Positions 25,878-35,270 are shown, counted from the stretch's first letter. The stretch: DNA of 64,000 nt from Mucilaginibacter phenanthrenivorans (GCF_024721155.1 NZ_JAHVAP010000001.1:62001-126000), one strand, 5' to 3'. A program made the numbers and translations. The notes: generated by a model not told the origin, from the sequence alone.

Positions 25878-26393
25878 ATGAATAACATAAACATTAGAGA
25901 TGCGCAGGAAATTGACTTGCCTGCCATTCTTGATATCTATAATGAGGTTATCCTGAATACCACCGCAGTTTACAGCGAACTGCCCCACACCCTCGAAATG
26001 CGGAAAGACTGGTACCAGGAAAGGATAAGTAATAATTTCCCGGTATTTGTTGCAGTAGTTGGCAGTGAAATTGCCGGCTTTTGCAGTTTTGGACATTTCA
26101 GGGCCTGGCCTTGTTACAGGTATACTACGGAACTTTCCATTTACGTGAAGGCTACTCACCGGGGAAAAGGGATCAGCAAGCTGATGTTGCGATTATTAAT
26201 TGATGCTGCCCGCGAGAAAAATGTTCACGCGTTGCTGGCAGGAATAAGCGCGGATAACGAGATAAGCATAAAACTCCACCAATCATTTGGATTTGCGGAG
26301 GTAGCTCACTTTAAGGAAGTGGGGTATAAATTTAACCGCTGGCTTGATCTTAAATTCCTGGAATTAATATTGACTTCGCCCGAAGCTATTTGA
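25878..26393 (+). CDS. GNAT-family N-acetyltransferase (phosphinothricin acetyltransferase-like)
   Basis: 171 residues. The acetyl-CoA loop is HRGKGISKLML (about 94-104), preceded by ELSIYVK, with GISADNEISIKLHQSFGF (about 124-141) typical of the Pat/YncA group. Family members acetylate small amines such as methionine sulfone or phosphinothricin; the substrate here is unknown. I start at ATG 25878 because the upstream codons lie in the terminator tail. It overlaps the convergent small membrane gene by 8 bases. Confidence 0.88.
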   Translation: MNNINIRDAQEIDLPAILDIYNEVILNTTAVYSELPHTLEMRKDWYQERISNNFPVFVAVVGSEIAGFCSFGHFRAWPCYRYTTELSIYVKATHRGKGISKLMLRLLIDAAREKNVHALLAGISADNEISIKLHQSFGFAEVAHFKEVGYKFNRWLDLKFLELILTSPEAI

Positions 26394-26577
26394 TGCTTTT
26401 TTTAATGTATTTGTTATACAAATATTCAGCATAGCCAACGCTTATATAATCAGGAAATTTCCAGTTAGGATAACGGGTCCTTTTTAGATATTTAATGAAA
26501 CTGAAGAGTAATACCCCGACAAATAAGACAGCGCCGAGGATCATAAGTGATTTCACAAGAAAAATAAAAACGTTCAT
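26386..26577 (-). CDS. Small single-helix membrane protein, unknown
   Basis: 63 residues: an N-terminal membrane helix (about 3-28, LVKSLMILGAVLFVGVLLFSFI) and a basic, aromatic tail (KRTRYPNWKFPDYISVGYAEYLYNKYIKK). The composition is protein-like and it fills the gap between two other genes. No family recognised. Confidence 0.5.
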   Translation of the reverse strand: MNVFIFLVKSLMILGAVLFVGVLLFSFIKYLKRTRYPNWKFPDYISVGYAEYLYNKYIKKSIK

Positions 26578-26716
26578 AAACGGAAAATTTGCTGATTGTT
26601 GCCTTTTTTACGGAAAAGGCACATAAGAGGTTACAACAATCCGGAATGTTTTTGTGGTATAAAATATTTGATCGAAGAATTGTATGGGCTTTTAGTCGTT
26701 CAATTTCCGCGGATGA

Positions 26717-27547
26717 CTAGTTTGTTTTTTTATAGCAAACTTCAGAGCTTGCACTGCGGCGGATAACGGTGTATATTACTCCCTTTATTTCCTCATATCC
26801 GGTTGTAACGCTTTGCATTGATCTTTTCAGCACTACTCCTGAATCGTTGTCAATCAACATTACTCCATTTATCCTGGTGTTCATCGCGTCTTTCAAAATT
26901 GAAGTTTTATAAGTGATAGTGGTGGTCCTTCCGGTTACTGCATAAATGGTATAGGTAGTGTTGTATACGTTGTTTACCGGGCTTACATCTGTCCAGGTAT
27001 ATCCCTTCTTAAGAAATGGACTGGCGGGAAAATCCAGCAAAAATTCAAGCTGGTTATTGGGCGATAGATTTTCAGACTGGATGCCGGTAAATGCCATTAA
27101 TGTATCGCTAACCGGTTCACGTTTCTTTACAGCTAATATAGTGCCCTTTGAATCGGCCGAAACTATGGCCGACTTGCCAATCAACTGGTACAACGACATC
27201 TGGATATCTGAATTTGGATCGGGCGTTTTATCCGAGTTAAAATTAACATTTCGTCCAAGCGCATTTATTGAATCAATAACCTTATTAAAAGTGATGTGAA
27301 TTGTGGCGTTGCCGTTAACAACATCATTGATCTTATATGTTTTTGTAACCGCAGAGTAAGTGCTGATGTTTAACTTTTGGCTGCCGCGCTGCATTACACA
27401 GTTTGATTTTACAGCCAGTTGCCGTTCAAATTCATCTCCCTTTTTAAACCTAAAATCTCGGTGCACGGTTTGTGCATCGCTTGTACTTATTATAAGCAGA
27501 AGGGATAGTATCAGAAGACTTTTTATAATGGTAAAACTTAGTTTCAT
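26717..27547 (-). CDS. Secreted protein, possibly DUF6263-like
   Basis: 276 residues. The signal peptide is MKLSFTIIKSLLILSLLLIISTSDAQ (given here as two parts: charged start, then hydrophobic core ending SDAQ). The mature part is beta-rich with FRFKKGDEFERQL near the start and an even spacing of strands. It loosely resembles DUF6263 proteins. An upstream in-frame Met at 27610 adds a stretch unlike a signal, so I use 27547. It is the first of three secreted-protein genes on this strand. Confidence 0.6.
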   Translation of the reverse strand: MKLSFTIIKSLLILSLLLIISTSDAQTVHRDFRFKKGDEFERQLAVKSNCVMQRGSQKLNISTYSAVTKTYKINDVVNGNATIHITFNKVIDSINALGRNVNFNSDKTPDPNSDIQMSLYQLIGKSAIVSADSKGTILAVKKREPVSDTLMAFTGIQSENLSPNNQLEFLLDFPASPFLKKGYTWTDVSPVNNVYNTTYTIYAVTGRTTTITYKTSILKDAMNTRINGVMLIDNDSGVVLKRSMQSVTTGYEEIKGVIYTVIRRSASSEVCYKKTN

Positions 27548-27624
27548 TTTAATGCTTTTGGTTAGGATCGTGTTATAAACCTTGGGGCGCCTATCGACCC
27601 GGCTGAACAAAAAATTCAGGCGGG

Positions 27625-28299
27625 CTAATTACTTCGATGGGGCGGCCTTTTTGCCTTTTGAATGGTTTTCGGTTTTGGGTTAGCATTATCAGAACTATCT
27701 GGCAACAAAAAATTGAAATTTGTATTTACCGGTATCAGCGGTAAGGGCCAATCGGTAAACGGAAAATCCGTGGACATCACAGGAGCCACCTGGGTTGGCA
27801 ACAAGGGTGTTACCGGAATTTTAACCGGAGCGGCAGAAGAACTACTTGTCACAATCGGAGCCTTTGGCATATCTGGCATATCAGGCGCTTCCGGTACAGG
27901 TATGTCAATAAGATCATTGTTTATTATTTTGTCTTGAGGCGCCTGGCCAGATAGGCCCGGTGCTTCAGGAACATCCGGCAACGGGATTTCTGCCAGCAAT
28001 GTTGGGGTAGCTGGAAATGCCGGTTGTTTTGGTATCGCAACTTCGGGAATTTCGGACGAAACAGGCGCTAACTTGCCAAGTTTTACGCCGGCCGTTTTAG
28101 GCAGTGCAAATGACGGCAGATCGATTACCGGTACAACCACTGCTGTCTTCGGCTTACCCGGTGAAACACTTTTGGTGATGCTTCCCGGCGGCAACGGTAA
28201 CGGGACATTCCAGTCCGAAAAATCTCCATGTTGCGCCGAGGCCGTCAAGCTTACAGCCATAAAACCCAGGAGCAATAAAACATAAATTACTTTCTTCAT
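27625..28299 (-). CDS. Secreted proline-rich low-complexity protein
   Basis: 224 residues. A signal peptide (1-22, ending ASAQ) precedes a sequence dominated by Pro, Val, Ala and Ile with repeated IPxPxxPE and PDMPxxP patterns and no cysteine. FSDWNVPLPLPPGS near the start and FTDWPLPLIPVN near the end are related, so the protein may be two arms of one repeat. No family recognised; it looks like an extended, possibly envelope-spanning protein. Confidence 0.6.
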   Translation of the reverse strand: MKKVIYVLLLLGFMAVSLTASAQHGDFSDWNVPLPLPPGSITKSVSPGKPKTAVVVPVIDLPSFALPKTAGVKLGKLAPVSSEIPEVAIPKQPAFPATPTLLAEIPLPDVPEAPGLSGQAPQDKIINNDLIDIPVPEAPDMPDMPKAPIVTSSSSAAPVKIPVTPLLPTQVAPVMSTDFPFTDWPLPLIPVNTNFNFLLPDSSDNANPKPKTIQKAKRPPHRSN

Positions 28300-28344
28300 T
28301 TTTATATTTTAACTTAAGGCAGCATACGCCGCCTGGTATTTTTT

Positions 28345-29208
28345 TTAGTCTGCCTGCCTGCTTAACGCAAGCGGATATCCGATAGAAAATAGTAAACTCG
28401 GCTTATCGCCGGAGTAACGTAATAAATTTATAGCGCCAACAGCTAACGATAACGGGTTTTTAAAAGGTCTTATTCCCATTGATAAGCCCAAATTCATCCC
28501 AGACCATTCACCAATCAAATTAACATGCTCAATCCACTCGTAAGATATTCCCCCAAATACTGCAGTGCCATGCTGGCCTCTGCCCGCTGCAATATCATCG
28601 TAGCTTTTATTATAAAAGCGCCCGTTGCCAATGCCAATGGTATAAGTAAGCCTTGATGCGCCCGGAGTTGCTGAAGGCATTGTTTGTACTGCATGACTCA
28701 CAGCAACAAAAAAAGTACTACCCGGTGCATCAGATTGCTTTTTACTGGCAAATAGTTGCAGTCCGCCTGCTGAAACGCTGGTGCCATTCGCAACAAAACG
28801 GCTTACCATAAAATTAGCCGAAAAATCGCGAAACCGGTGCACGTCGGTCATATTAATACCGGCGGCAAAATTCACAGCTTTAATAGGATCACCTGCACAA
28901 AAGCCGCCAGATGCTATCAAGTCGGCATTATTGTGATACACCTGTTTATAAACACCTGCAATGCTGCCGAATGCGTAGGTGCCAAACCCTCCAAAACCCA
29001 TTGGGATGGTGGCACTTTGTTGCGCATCATTAGGCATTAACTGATTTTCCATTCCATTATTTCCTGTTTTTTCCGGCGCCAGCAACGAGTCCACTTTTTT
29101 TGCCAAAGCCTTTTCAAAATCGTTTTGACATAAAGCCTTTTTTGGAAATACCATGCATCCGCAAATGAAAAACAATATCGCAATTTTAATAATTGAGCGG
29201 GCGTGCAT
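28345..29208 (-). CDS. Probable outer-membrane beta-barrel protein
   Basis: 287 residues. The signal peptide ends near LCQ (28). The rest alternates hydrophobic and polar residues in strand-length runs with many aromatic girdle positions and short Gly/Asn turns (for example FGTYAFGSIAGVYKQVYH and YTIGIGNGRFYNKSYDD). GLSMGIRPFKNPLSLAVGAIN near the end fits a barrel. No family recognised. It clusters with two other secreted-protein genes. Confidence 0.6.
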   Translation of the reverse strand: MHARSIIKIAILFFICGCMVFPKKALCQNDFEKALAKKVDSLLAPEKTGNNGMENQLMPNDAQQSATIPMGFGGFGTYAFGSIAGVYKQVYHNNADLIASGGFCAGDPIKAVNFAAGINMTDVHRFRDFSANFMVSRFVANGTSVSAGGLQLFASKKQSDAPGSTFFVAVSHAVQTMPSATPGASRLTYTIGIGNGRFYNKSYDDIAAGRGQHGTAVFGGISYEWIEHVNLIGEWSGMNLGLSMGIRPFKNPLSLAVGAINLLRYSGDKPSLLFSIGYPLALSRQAD

Positions 29209-29446
29209 TACTTAGTGATTAACAGGTTTTTAATTTAAAGATGGAATAATAGTTATCCAAATTAAATATTTTTTATCAAAGTGTAAATTAATATTTACTT
29301 AAAAAACCTGTTATAACATACACTCCCGCTGTTTACTATACCTAACCGTTTGTAAAAGTAAGGGGTTGCATCGCTATAAAAAATACCAACTCGTTTGTAT
29401 AATGGTGCGCACTGTAGTATTGCCCAAATCCATTACATTTGCCATT

Positions 29447-30928
29447 ATGCAAAAGATCCTTGTAGCCAACCGCGGCGAAATAGCGCTTAGGGTAATGCGT
29501 TCGGCGCGCGAAATGGGTATTAAAACTGTAGCTGTTTATTCAGATGCCGACCGCAATGCACTGCACGTGCGTTATGCTGATGAAGCTGTCCATATTGGTG
29601 ACTCACCATCAAGCCAGTCGTATTTGGTAGGAGATAAGATAATTGCCGCCTGCCGTAAGACAGGGGCAGAGGCAATTCACCCTGGTTACGGGTTTTTGAG
29701 CGAGAACGCGGCATTTGCCAGGCAGGTAAGGGAAGCAGGGCTGATATTGATCGGCCCATCGCCGGAAGCCATGGAGATAATGGGTAACAAACTCTCCGCA
29801 AAGGCGGCTGCGTTAAAATATAATATCCCAATGGTTCCAGGTACAGAGGAAGCTATCACTGATGTCTCAGAAGCAAAGCTCCGTGCTGTAGAAGTTGGTT
29901 TTCCGATCCTGATAAAGGCGGCAGCCGGTGGTGGTGGCAAGGGGATGAGAATAGTAGATAACGCCGCTGATTTTGAAGAGCAAATGCAATTGGCAGTATC
30001 CGAAGCGATCTCTGCCTTCGGGGATGGCTCGGTATTTATAGAGCGGTATGTTTCATCGCCACGGCATATTGAGATCCAGGTGCTTGGCGATACGCACGGT
30101 AATATATTGCACCTTTTTGAACGTGATTGCTCCGTACAGCGCAGGCACCAAAAGGTAATTGAGGAGGCGCCGTCATCGGTATTAACTCCTGAAATAAGGG
30201 AACAGATGGGTAAATGCGCAGTTGATGTAGCGCGGTCGGTAAATTATACCGGGGCTGGTACCGTGGAATTCATTATGGATGAACAGCTGAATTTCTATTT
30301 TTTGGAGATGAACACCCGTCTGCAGGTAGAGCACCCAGTTACGGAATTTATTAGTGGTGTTGATTTGGTGAAGGAGCAGATCCGTATTGCAAGGGGAGAG
30401 GCCATCAGCTTTAAACAGGAAGACCTGAAAATTATTGGACACGCTATCGAGCTACGTGTTTATGCGGAAGACCCGGACAATAATTTCCTGCCGGATATCG
30501 GAACACTGCAAACCTACATAACTCCGAAGGGCCCTGGTGTTAGGGTTGATGATGGCTTTGAGCAGGGCATGGAGATCCCTATCTATTATGATCCGATGAT
30601 AGCCAAACTGGTAACTTATGGTAAGGACAGAACTGAAGCGATTGAAAGGATGATCCGCGCTATTGACGAATACCATATTACCGGCATAACTACTACTTTA
30701 GGCTTCGGCAAGTTTGTGATGCAGCATGAGGCTTTTACGTCTGGTAACTTTGACACTCATTTTGTAAAAAAATATTTTGAGCCGGGCGTATTACAAAATG
30801 ACACTGAAAAGGAAGCCCTGATTGCCGCCATGGTAATGGAGAAGCTTTTAGGTGAGCAACGATTAAAAGTTGCGGAGGTAGCCGATGGTGAAGTTTCAAA
30901 TTGGGTTAAGAACAGACGATCCGTTTAA
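29447..30928 (+). CDS. accC: Acyl-CoA carboxylase biotin carboxylase subunit
   Basis: 493 residues, an ATP-grasp enzyme that carboxylates biotin. Visible: KILVANRGEIALRVMRSARE at the N-terminus, ATP loop AAGGGGKGMRIV (about 158-169), HIEIQVLGD, and EMNTRLQVEHPVTE (about 286-299). The frame opens at 29366 but the family begins at MQKILVANRG. No biotin carrier gene is adjacent, so its partner is elsewhere. It is about 45 residues longer than the E. coli protein at the C-terminus, as in some propionyl/acetyl-CoA carboxylases. Its stop overlaps the next gene's stop by four bases. Confidence 0.93.
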   Translation: MQKILVANRGEIALRVMRSAREMGIKTVAVYSDADRNALHVRYADEAVHIGDSPSSQSYLVGDKIIAACRKTGAEAIHPGYGFLSENAAFARQVREAGLILIGPSPEAMEIMGNKLSAKAAALKYNIPMVPGTEEAITDVSEAKLRAVEVGFPILIKAAAGGGGKGMRIVDNAADFEEQMQLAVSEAISAFGDGSVFIERYVSSPRHIEIQVLGDTHGNILHLFERDCSVQRRHQKVIEEAPSSVLTPEIREQMGKCAVDVARSVNYTGAGTVEFIMDEQLNFYFLEMNTRLQVEHPVTEFISGVDLVKEQIRIARGEAISFKQEDLKIIGHAIELRVYAEDPDNNFLPDIGTLQTYITPKGPGVRVDDGFEQGMEIPIYYDPMIAKLVTYGKDRTEAIERMIRAIDEYHITGITTTLGFGKFVMQHEAFTSGNFDTHFVKKYFEPGVLQNDTEKEALIAAMVMEKLLGEQRLKVAEVADGEVSNWVKNRRSV

Positions 30929-31380
30929 ACCCGGGCTGCCAATTCCTCAATAAACGCTGCCTGCGCAATATTTATTTTCAACTTCGCTTCATCAGCCTCA
31001 AACCATCCTGCCCGGTCAATCTCTGGGAACGCTTGCTTTTTGCCCGATTTTGGCGGCCATTCCATTTCGAATAAATTGCTGACAATAGCTTCATGATCGA
31101 TATCGCCCTCAACAGCCCATGCGTAAACTTTTTTGCCGCTTTTTAATTTAACAGGATTTAGTTCGATAAAATCGCCGTCAACTTTTTTTCCCGTTTCTTC
31201 TTCAAATTCGCGTTTGGCTGCTGCTAACGGTTCTTCATCGTCCGTAAATTCACCTTTGGGGATGGACCATGCCCCAAGGTCCTTGTTTTTAAAGAACGGG
31301 CCACCCGGGTGCACCAGGAAGATTTGTAGTTGGTTACCTGCTTTTCGGTATAATAAGATCCCTGCACTTTGACTGGACAT
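30925..31380 (-). CDS. NUDIX hydrolase
   Basis: 151 residues. The Nudix box runs from G43 to about G64 (GEFTDDEE ... REFEEETG), with the upstream SAGILLYRK and VHPGGPFFKNKDLGAWSIPKG typical of the group that includes diadenosine-type and 8-oxo-dGTP hydrolases. The frame continues upstream to 31662 but that part is not family-like, so I start at ATG 31380. The stop codon overlaps that of accC. Confidence 0.9.
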   Translation of the reverse strand: MSSQSAGILLYRKAGNQLQIFLVHPGGPFFKNKDLGAWSIPKGEFTDDEEPLAAAKREFEEETGKKVDGDFIELNPVKLKSGKKVYAWAVEGDIDHEAIVSNLFEMEWPPKSGKKQAFPEIDRAGWFEADEAKLKINIAQAAFIEELAARV

Positions 31381-31461
31381 TTTTTTAAGATTTATCAGCA
31401 AGTTAACAAACACAATAACTATTATAATTAAATTTGAATTAAATAAACCTATATTACCTGT

Positions 31462-31959
31462 ATGACCGACAATAAATGGACCAGCTTTAAGATAGCCGGC
31501 GACTATAATACAGACGTAAGAAGTCTTTATGAAGCGTGGGCAACAACCGAGGGGATTGAGAAATGGTTTTTGCGTAAAGCCAATTTCTACACCGTTCCCC
31601 GCCGCACGCGTGAGCCTCACGAATTTATCATGACCGAGGATACTTATGAATGGTACTGGCATGGTTACGACGATACAACATTTGAAAAAGGGCAGGTGCT
31701 GGAAGCCAATGGAACGGATACGATAAGGTTTACCTTTTCGGGCGGCAGCATTGTTACCGTTTTTATTTATAGCCGCAACGGTGTTTCAATTGTCGAACTC
31801 ACACAAACCAATATCCCGGAAGAAGCTGATCCTTCAAAGAACCTGTATATCCAATGCCAGATAGGGTGGACCTTTTATATGGCCAACCTGAAATCAATAA
31901 TTGAGGGTGGTGTGGATTTAAGGAATAAGAGGTTGGAGTTGAGCAGTAATTTTAAATAG
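31462..31959 (+). CDS. SRPBCC (AHSA1-type) domain protein
   Basis: 165 residues forming one Bet v1-like ligand-binding fold: DVRSLYEAWATTEGIEKWF near the start, FTFSGGSIVTVFIY in the middle, and a long C-terminal helix GWTFYMANLKSIIEGG. No catalytic residues are evident. Role unknown; relatives bind lipids or act as Hsp90 co-factors. Confidence 0.8.
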   Translation: MTDNKWTSFKIAGDYNTDVRSLYEAWATTEGIEKWFLRKANFYTVPRRTREPHEFIMTEDTYEWYWHGYDDTTFEKGQVLEANGTDTIRFTFSGGSIVTVFIYSRNGVSIVELTQTNIPEEADPSKNLYIQCQIGWTFYMANLKSIIEGGVDLRNKRLELSSNFK

Positions 31960-32055
31960 AGCCCCAGCCCATAAAGGGAGCAACTTTTCATTAGAAAACC
32001 ACACTCATTTGACACTTAAATAATGTCGATTATTTAACTTCGCCAATCAAAAATT

Positions 32056-32069
32056 CCCCCTTTAGGGGG
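32056..32069 (+). promoter_or_regulatory. G/C hairpin just before the riboflavin synthase start
   Basis: CCCCC-TTTA-GGGGG (32056-32069), followed by TTAGGGGGCC, ends 13 bases before the ATG at 32082. It could mask ribosome entry. The word is also a common dispersed element in related genomes, so it may have no local role. I see no FMN riboswitch elements. Confidence 0.4.
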
Positions 32070-32081
32070 TTAGGGGGCCTC

Positions 32082-32666
32082 ATGTTTACAGGAATAATAG
32101 AAACTTTAGGAATAATCACCGATTTACAACACGAACAGGGCAACCTGCACATCACCGTTGAATCATCAATCGCGGCTGAACTGAAGATTGATCAGTCGGT
32201 TGCGCATAACGGGGTTTGTTTAACGGTTATCGCGTTAGCTGATGGTAAACATACGGTAACCGCAATCGAGGAGACGCTTAACAAAACAAATCTCGGCCAC
32301 TTAAAAACCGGCGACCTAGTGAACCTGGAACGCTGTATGCAAATGAATGCCCGGCTTGATGGCCACATTGTACAGGGGCACGTTGATCAAACTGCAACCT
32401 GCATAGATTTTAAGGAATTGGACGGCAGCTGGGAATATACTTTTGAATATGATGCCGCCAACGGAAATGTAACTGTTGAAAAAGGCTCTATCTGCGTAAA
32501 TGGGATTAGCTTAACGGTAGTTAACTCTCACAATAACAGCTTCTCGGTTGCCATTATACCTTATACTTTTGAGCATACCAACCTGCAGCATGTAAAAAAA
32601 GGCTCAATGGTTAACCTCGAATTTGATATTATAGGTAAGTATGTGGCGCGGTTAATGCAGCGTTAG
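32082..32666 (+). CDS. ribE: Riboflavin synthase alpha subunit
   Basis: 194 residues. The starting MFTGIIETLG and the two lumazine-binding halves are visible: first GVCLTV and LERCMQMNARLDGHIVQGHVD (about 48-105), second GISLTVV and YTFEHTNLQHV. It dismutates two 6,7-dimethyl-8-ribityllumazine to riboflavin. Length is slightly short of 200-215. The stop overlaps the convergent TPR gene by four bases. Confidence 0.94.
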   Translation: MFTGIIETLGIITDLQHEQGNLHITVESSIAAELKIDQSVAHNGVCLTVIALADGKHTVTAIEETLNKTNLGHLKTGDLVNLERCMQMNARLDGHIVQGHVDQTATCIDFKELDGSWEYTFEYDAANGNVTVEKGSICVNGISLTVVNSHNNSFSVAIIPYTFEHTNLQHVKKGSMVNLEFDIIGKYVARLMQR

Positions 32667-33808
32667 TTTTTAAGCTGGTCAATCCTGCTCTTTACATACG
32701 GTATATAGGCCATTTGTTTCCCAACCGGATTTGAGTTTAAAAACTTCTTATAATAGATAGCGGCGTTTCTTTTATCCTTCAGCTTCGTGTCGTACAGATT
32801 TGCCAACAAGTAATAAATTATGGGCGTTTCCTTAAACTGTAACGCCTTTTGATAGGCCATCGCTGCTTTTTTATACTTATTTAAGTTGCCCTCGCTGTCG
32901 GCTATTTCACCGTAATAGGTCGCAATATTTGACGAGATTCCCTGGAAGATCGCCTGGTTCATGAAGTTGATAGACTGCGGTTCGTCTTTAAGCCCTTTAT
33001 AACACAATGCGGCATAATAAAAACTATATTCGGTTTGCTCGATACCTTTAAGACTAGCGAACGTTTCTGCGCCGCAGGCATAGTTTTTTAAATTATAATA
33101 GGCAATGCCAAGTTTGGTAAGGATCTCGGCATTGGCGGCATCCATCTTTATCAGGCGGTTACACGTCCCGGCCGTTTCAGCCCACTTACTTTCGCTGTAG
33201 GTAAGCTTTACCGTGCTTAATAAAATGAAAATATTATCCGGATCGCCAACCGCTGCCTTATTTAATACGGCCAACGCTTTGTCGAAATGTTTTAAAGTAG
33301 TGTAAATATCGGCTAATGAAGTAGCTACATCAACATCATTTGGATTGATCTTGTTAGCCTGTTCGTAATAGCCTATCATTGAAACAGTGTCGTTTTTCCT
33401 TTCGGACAAAGACGCTAATTGTTTATACACGGTGAAGTTCCCGGTGTCTTTTGAGGCTATTTGTTTATAATATAATTCCGCCTTGGGGAAATTGCCACGG
33501 CGTAAGTTGATGCCAGCCATATTGAACAGGATGGTTTGATTGGTGGTATCGATAGTATAAGCACGTTGATAATAATTTTCTGCATCAGGCAGATCATTAG
33601 CCATTTGTGATGCATAAGCCAACCTTGATAGAACCTTTAAATCTGTAACCGGCTCCGGAAAGTTTTTTTGAAGATATTTAAAGGCATCGTTATAACGCTG
33701 GCCCTGGAAATATTCCATCAATTGTGCATCATCAATTTTACTGGTTTCCTGTGCAATTGCCGAAACAACTGAAAATAATACAAAGAAGGGTAATAATATG
33801 CTTTTCAT
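32663..33808 (-). CDS. Secreted TPR-repeat protein
   Basis: 381 residues. A signal peptide (1-19, ending AIAQ) is followed by about eight to nine 34-residue TPR units (for example NAEILTKLGIAYYNLKNYACGAETF). There is no catalytic motif. TPR proteins of this kind act as periplasmic scaffolds. Partner unknown. Confidence 0.8.
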   Translation of the reverse strand: MKSILLPFFVLFSVVSAIAQETSKIDDAQLMEYFQGQRYNDAFKYLQKNFPEPVTDLKVLSRLAYASQMANDLPDAENYYQRAYTIDTTNQTILFNMAGINLRRGNFPKAELYYKQIASKDTGNFTVYKQLASLSERKNDTVSMIGYYEQANKINPNDVDVATSLADIYTTLKHFDKALAVLNKAAVGDPDNIFILLSTVKLTYSESKWAETAGTCNRLIKMDAANAEILTKLGIAYYNLKNYACGAETFASLKGIEQTEYSFYYAALCYKGLKDEPQSINFMNQAIFQGISSNIATYYGEIADSEGNLNKYKKAAMAYQKALQFKETPIIYYLLANLYDTKLKDKRNAAIYYKKFLNSNPVGKQMAYIPYVKSRIDQLKN

Positions 33809-33901
33809 ATAACTAAGTTATTAGTTATAAATCATAAATCCAAACTTTCAAACAATTTCTTACAAAACAGGTTATATCCATACAAATAAAAACACAACAC
33901 T

Positions 33902-34192
33902 ATGGATAAGTTAAAGAAATTCGGATTAATGGAAAAGATTGTCCATGAGCTGGAAGATTTAAAAAATAGCCAGCAGGCCATCATACAAAAACTTGCTAAA
34001 ATTGAAGTCGACAATATGGAGCTGGGGGATAAGAGACTTGAAAAAGACCTGCCCGACATGCACCAGCGTGTAGCAGACAACCTTGACACCATTGCGGCAA
34101 TTTTAGAAGATTTTGCCAATCAAACAGATAAGTTCAGCGACACTAATAACATTGCCGCGTTAAAAGAACAGGACGCAATAAACAACTTATAG
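33902..34192 (+). CDS. Small coiled-coil protein, unknown
   Basis: 96 residues, highly charged and helical, with heptad hydrophobics in LMEKIVHELEDLKNSQQAIIQKLAKIE and later in MHQRVADNLDTIAAILEDF. No signal peptide. No family recognised. The composition and clean start argue for a real gene; the frame on the other strand at the same place looks like a shadow. Confidence 0.6.
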   Translation: MDKLKKFGLMEKIVHELEDLKNSQQAIIQKLAKIEVDNMELGDKRLEKDLPDMHQRVADNLDTIAAILEDFANQTDKFSDTNNIAALKEQDAINNL

Positions 34193-34202
34193 GAGAGGTT
34201 TA

Positions 34203-34270
34203 AAGCTTTGTAGAAGCTGAAAGCTAAAAGACTAAAGCGAAAAGCCGCTTTAAGCTTTTACCTTTCAGCT
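34203..34270. repeat. Word-repeat hairpin (AGCTGAAAGCTAAAAG) between convergent genes
   Basis: The left arm AGCTGAAAGCTAAAAGACTAAAGCG (34212-34236) and the right arm CGCTTTAAGCTTTTACCTTTCAGCT (34246-34270) pair over about 25 bp with few mismatches around a 9-base loop. The same word builds the arms at 16632 and 16891. It likely stops transcripts from both sides. Confidence 0.75.
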
Positions 34271-34277
34271 TTTTACT

Positions 34278-35270
34278 TTACTGGTACTGTATATAAATTG
34301 GTGCCGGTTTCAATTCCAAAATCTCCTTCATGGTCAGCATCCGCTTTGGGGCATTTTTAATGTCATTTTTATAGAATAGCTTAAAGCCTGTAAATTGTAC
34401 AGGCTCGCCTGAAATAAAATATTTATAGGTTCCTTTTTTAAGATCGGGACCACCCCAGCCGTCCATGTCCATCACAAATTGGATTTCAGGGCGTAGTTTG
34501 ATGTTCTGGTAATTGGTCACCATTTTTTTAGTGAAACGGTGTACGATAAAGATCTTTGGCGGCAGGTTGTATTTCTTCACCAGCGACGCAAGGTACTGCG
34601 TAGTATAATTGATATCGTCCGCGTCAAACGTGCCGATGCGCTTGCCGGGGATGCTGCCTTCCTTCATGGAAAATTCCGGGTCGATGCCCAAATGAACATT
34701 CGGCATTTTTAAATATTTCTCCAGCAAAGGAATTTCCTTTTGTACGGTACTGAAACCAACCTGCAGGTCTAAAAACACCAATGCATCAATAGATGCTGCC
34801 ATACTGAGCACGCTGTCTATTTGTTTAAATGGCATCCGTAAATTATGAAGTCCGTTTCTGCCGGCATCGGCTTGTGCGGTAACACAGATATAATGCAGGG
34901 CAGGTTTCACAGGTGTGCTTGTATCCGCCTTCTCCCAGTTTTTTACTTCAGTTTTCAGTTTAGCCAGCATTATTTTGGGTGGATATTGGCCCAGCACGCC
35001 CATGTTTTTTGAATACATATTGCCGTAATAAGCCACTATTCTATAAAAAGGTAAAATTGCACCAGGCAGGGGATAGGCCTTTGTTTTAACCGGCCACCTG
35101 TGGGTTTTATCGCCATTTGCCAGTTTAAGCATTAAGGAATCATATAGCGCAGTGTCAAGAGGCTTCAGCGTTGTGTCGGTAAATTTGTGGTAGGTGAATT
35201 TTGCTGCTGATACTTTTGTAAGGCTCAAAAAGCAAATCGCGGCGAATAAGACGAATTTGTTATTTTTCAA
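34278..35270 (-). CDS. Secreted conserved hypothetical protein, TIM-barrel-like
   Basis: 330 residues. A signal peptide ends near VSAA (22). The mature part alternates beta and alpha segments (ALHYICVTAQADAGRNGL, DALVFLDLQVG, NVHLGIDPEF, KIFIVHRFT, QFVMDMDGWGG), suggesting a TIM barrel of the glycosidase-like type. There is a possible acid pair in GIDPEF and MDMDGWG. I do not recognise the family. Confidence 0.6.
   Translation of the reverse strand: MKNNKFVLFAAICFLSLTKVSAAKFTYHKFTDTTLKPLDTALYDSLMLKLANGDKTHRWPVKTKAYPLPGAILPFYRIVAYYGNMYSKNMGVLGQYPPKIMLAKLKTEVKNWEKADTSTPVKPALHYICVTAQADAGRNGLHNLRMPFKQIDSVLSMAASIDALVFLDLQVGFSTVQKEIPLLEKYLKMPNVHLGIDPEFSMKEGSIPGKRIGTFDADDINYTTQYLASLVKKYNLPPKIFIVHRFTKKMVTNYQNIKLRPEIQFVMDMDGWGGPDLKKGTYKYFISGEPVQFTGFKLFYKNDIKNAPKRMLTMKEILELKPAPIYIQYQ

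Noticed and set aside
31381..31662. Upstream extension of the NUDIX protein by 94 residues
   Set aside because: It overlaps the start region of the divergent SRPBCC gene and has no NUDIX-family character.
32041..32082. FMN riboswitch before riboflavin synthase
   Set aside because: The leader is only about 120 bases from the previous gene and lacks the conserved FMN riboswitch elements; only a C5/G5 hairpin is seen.
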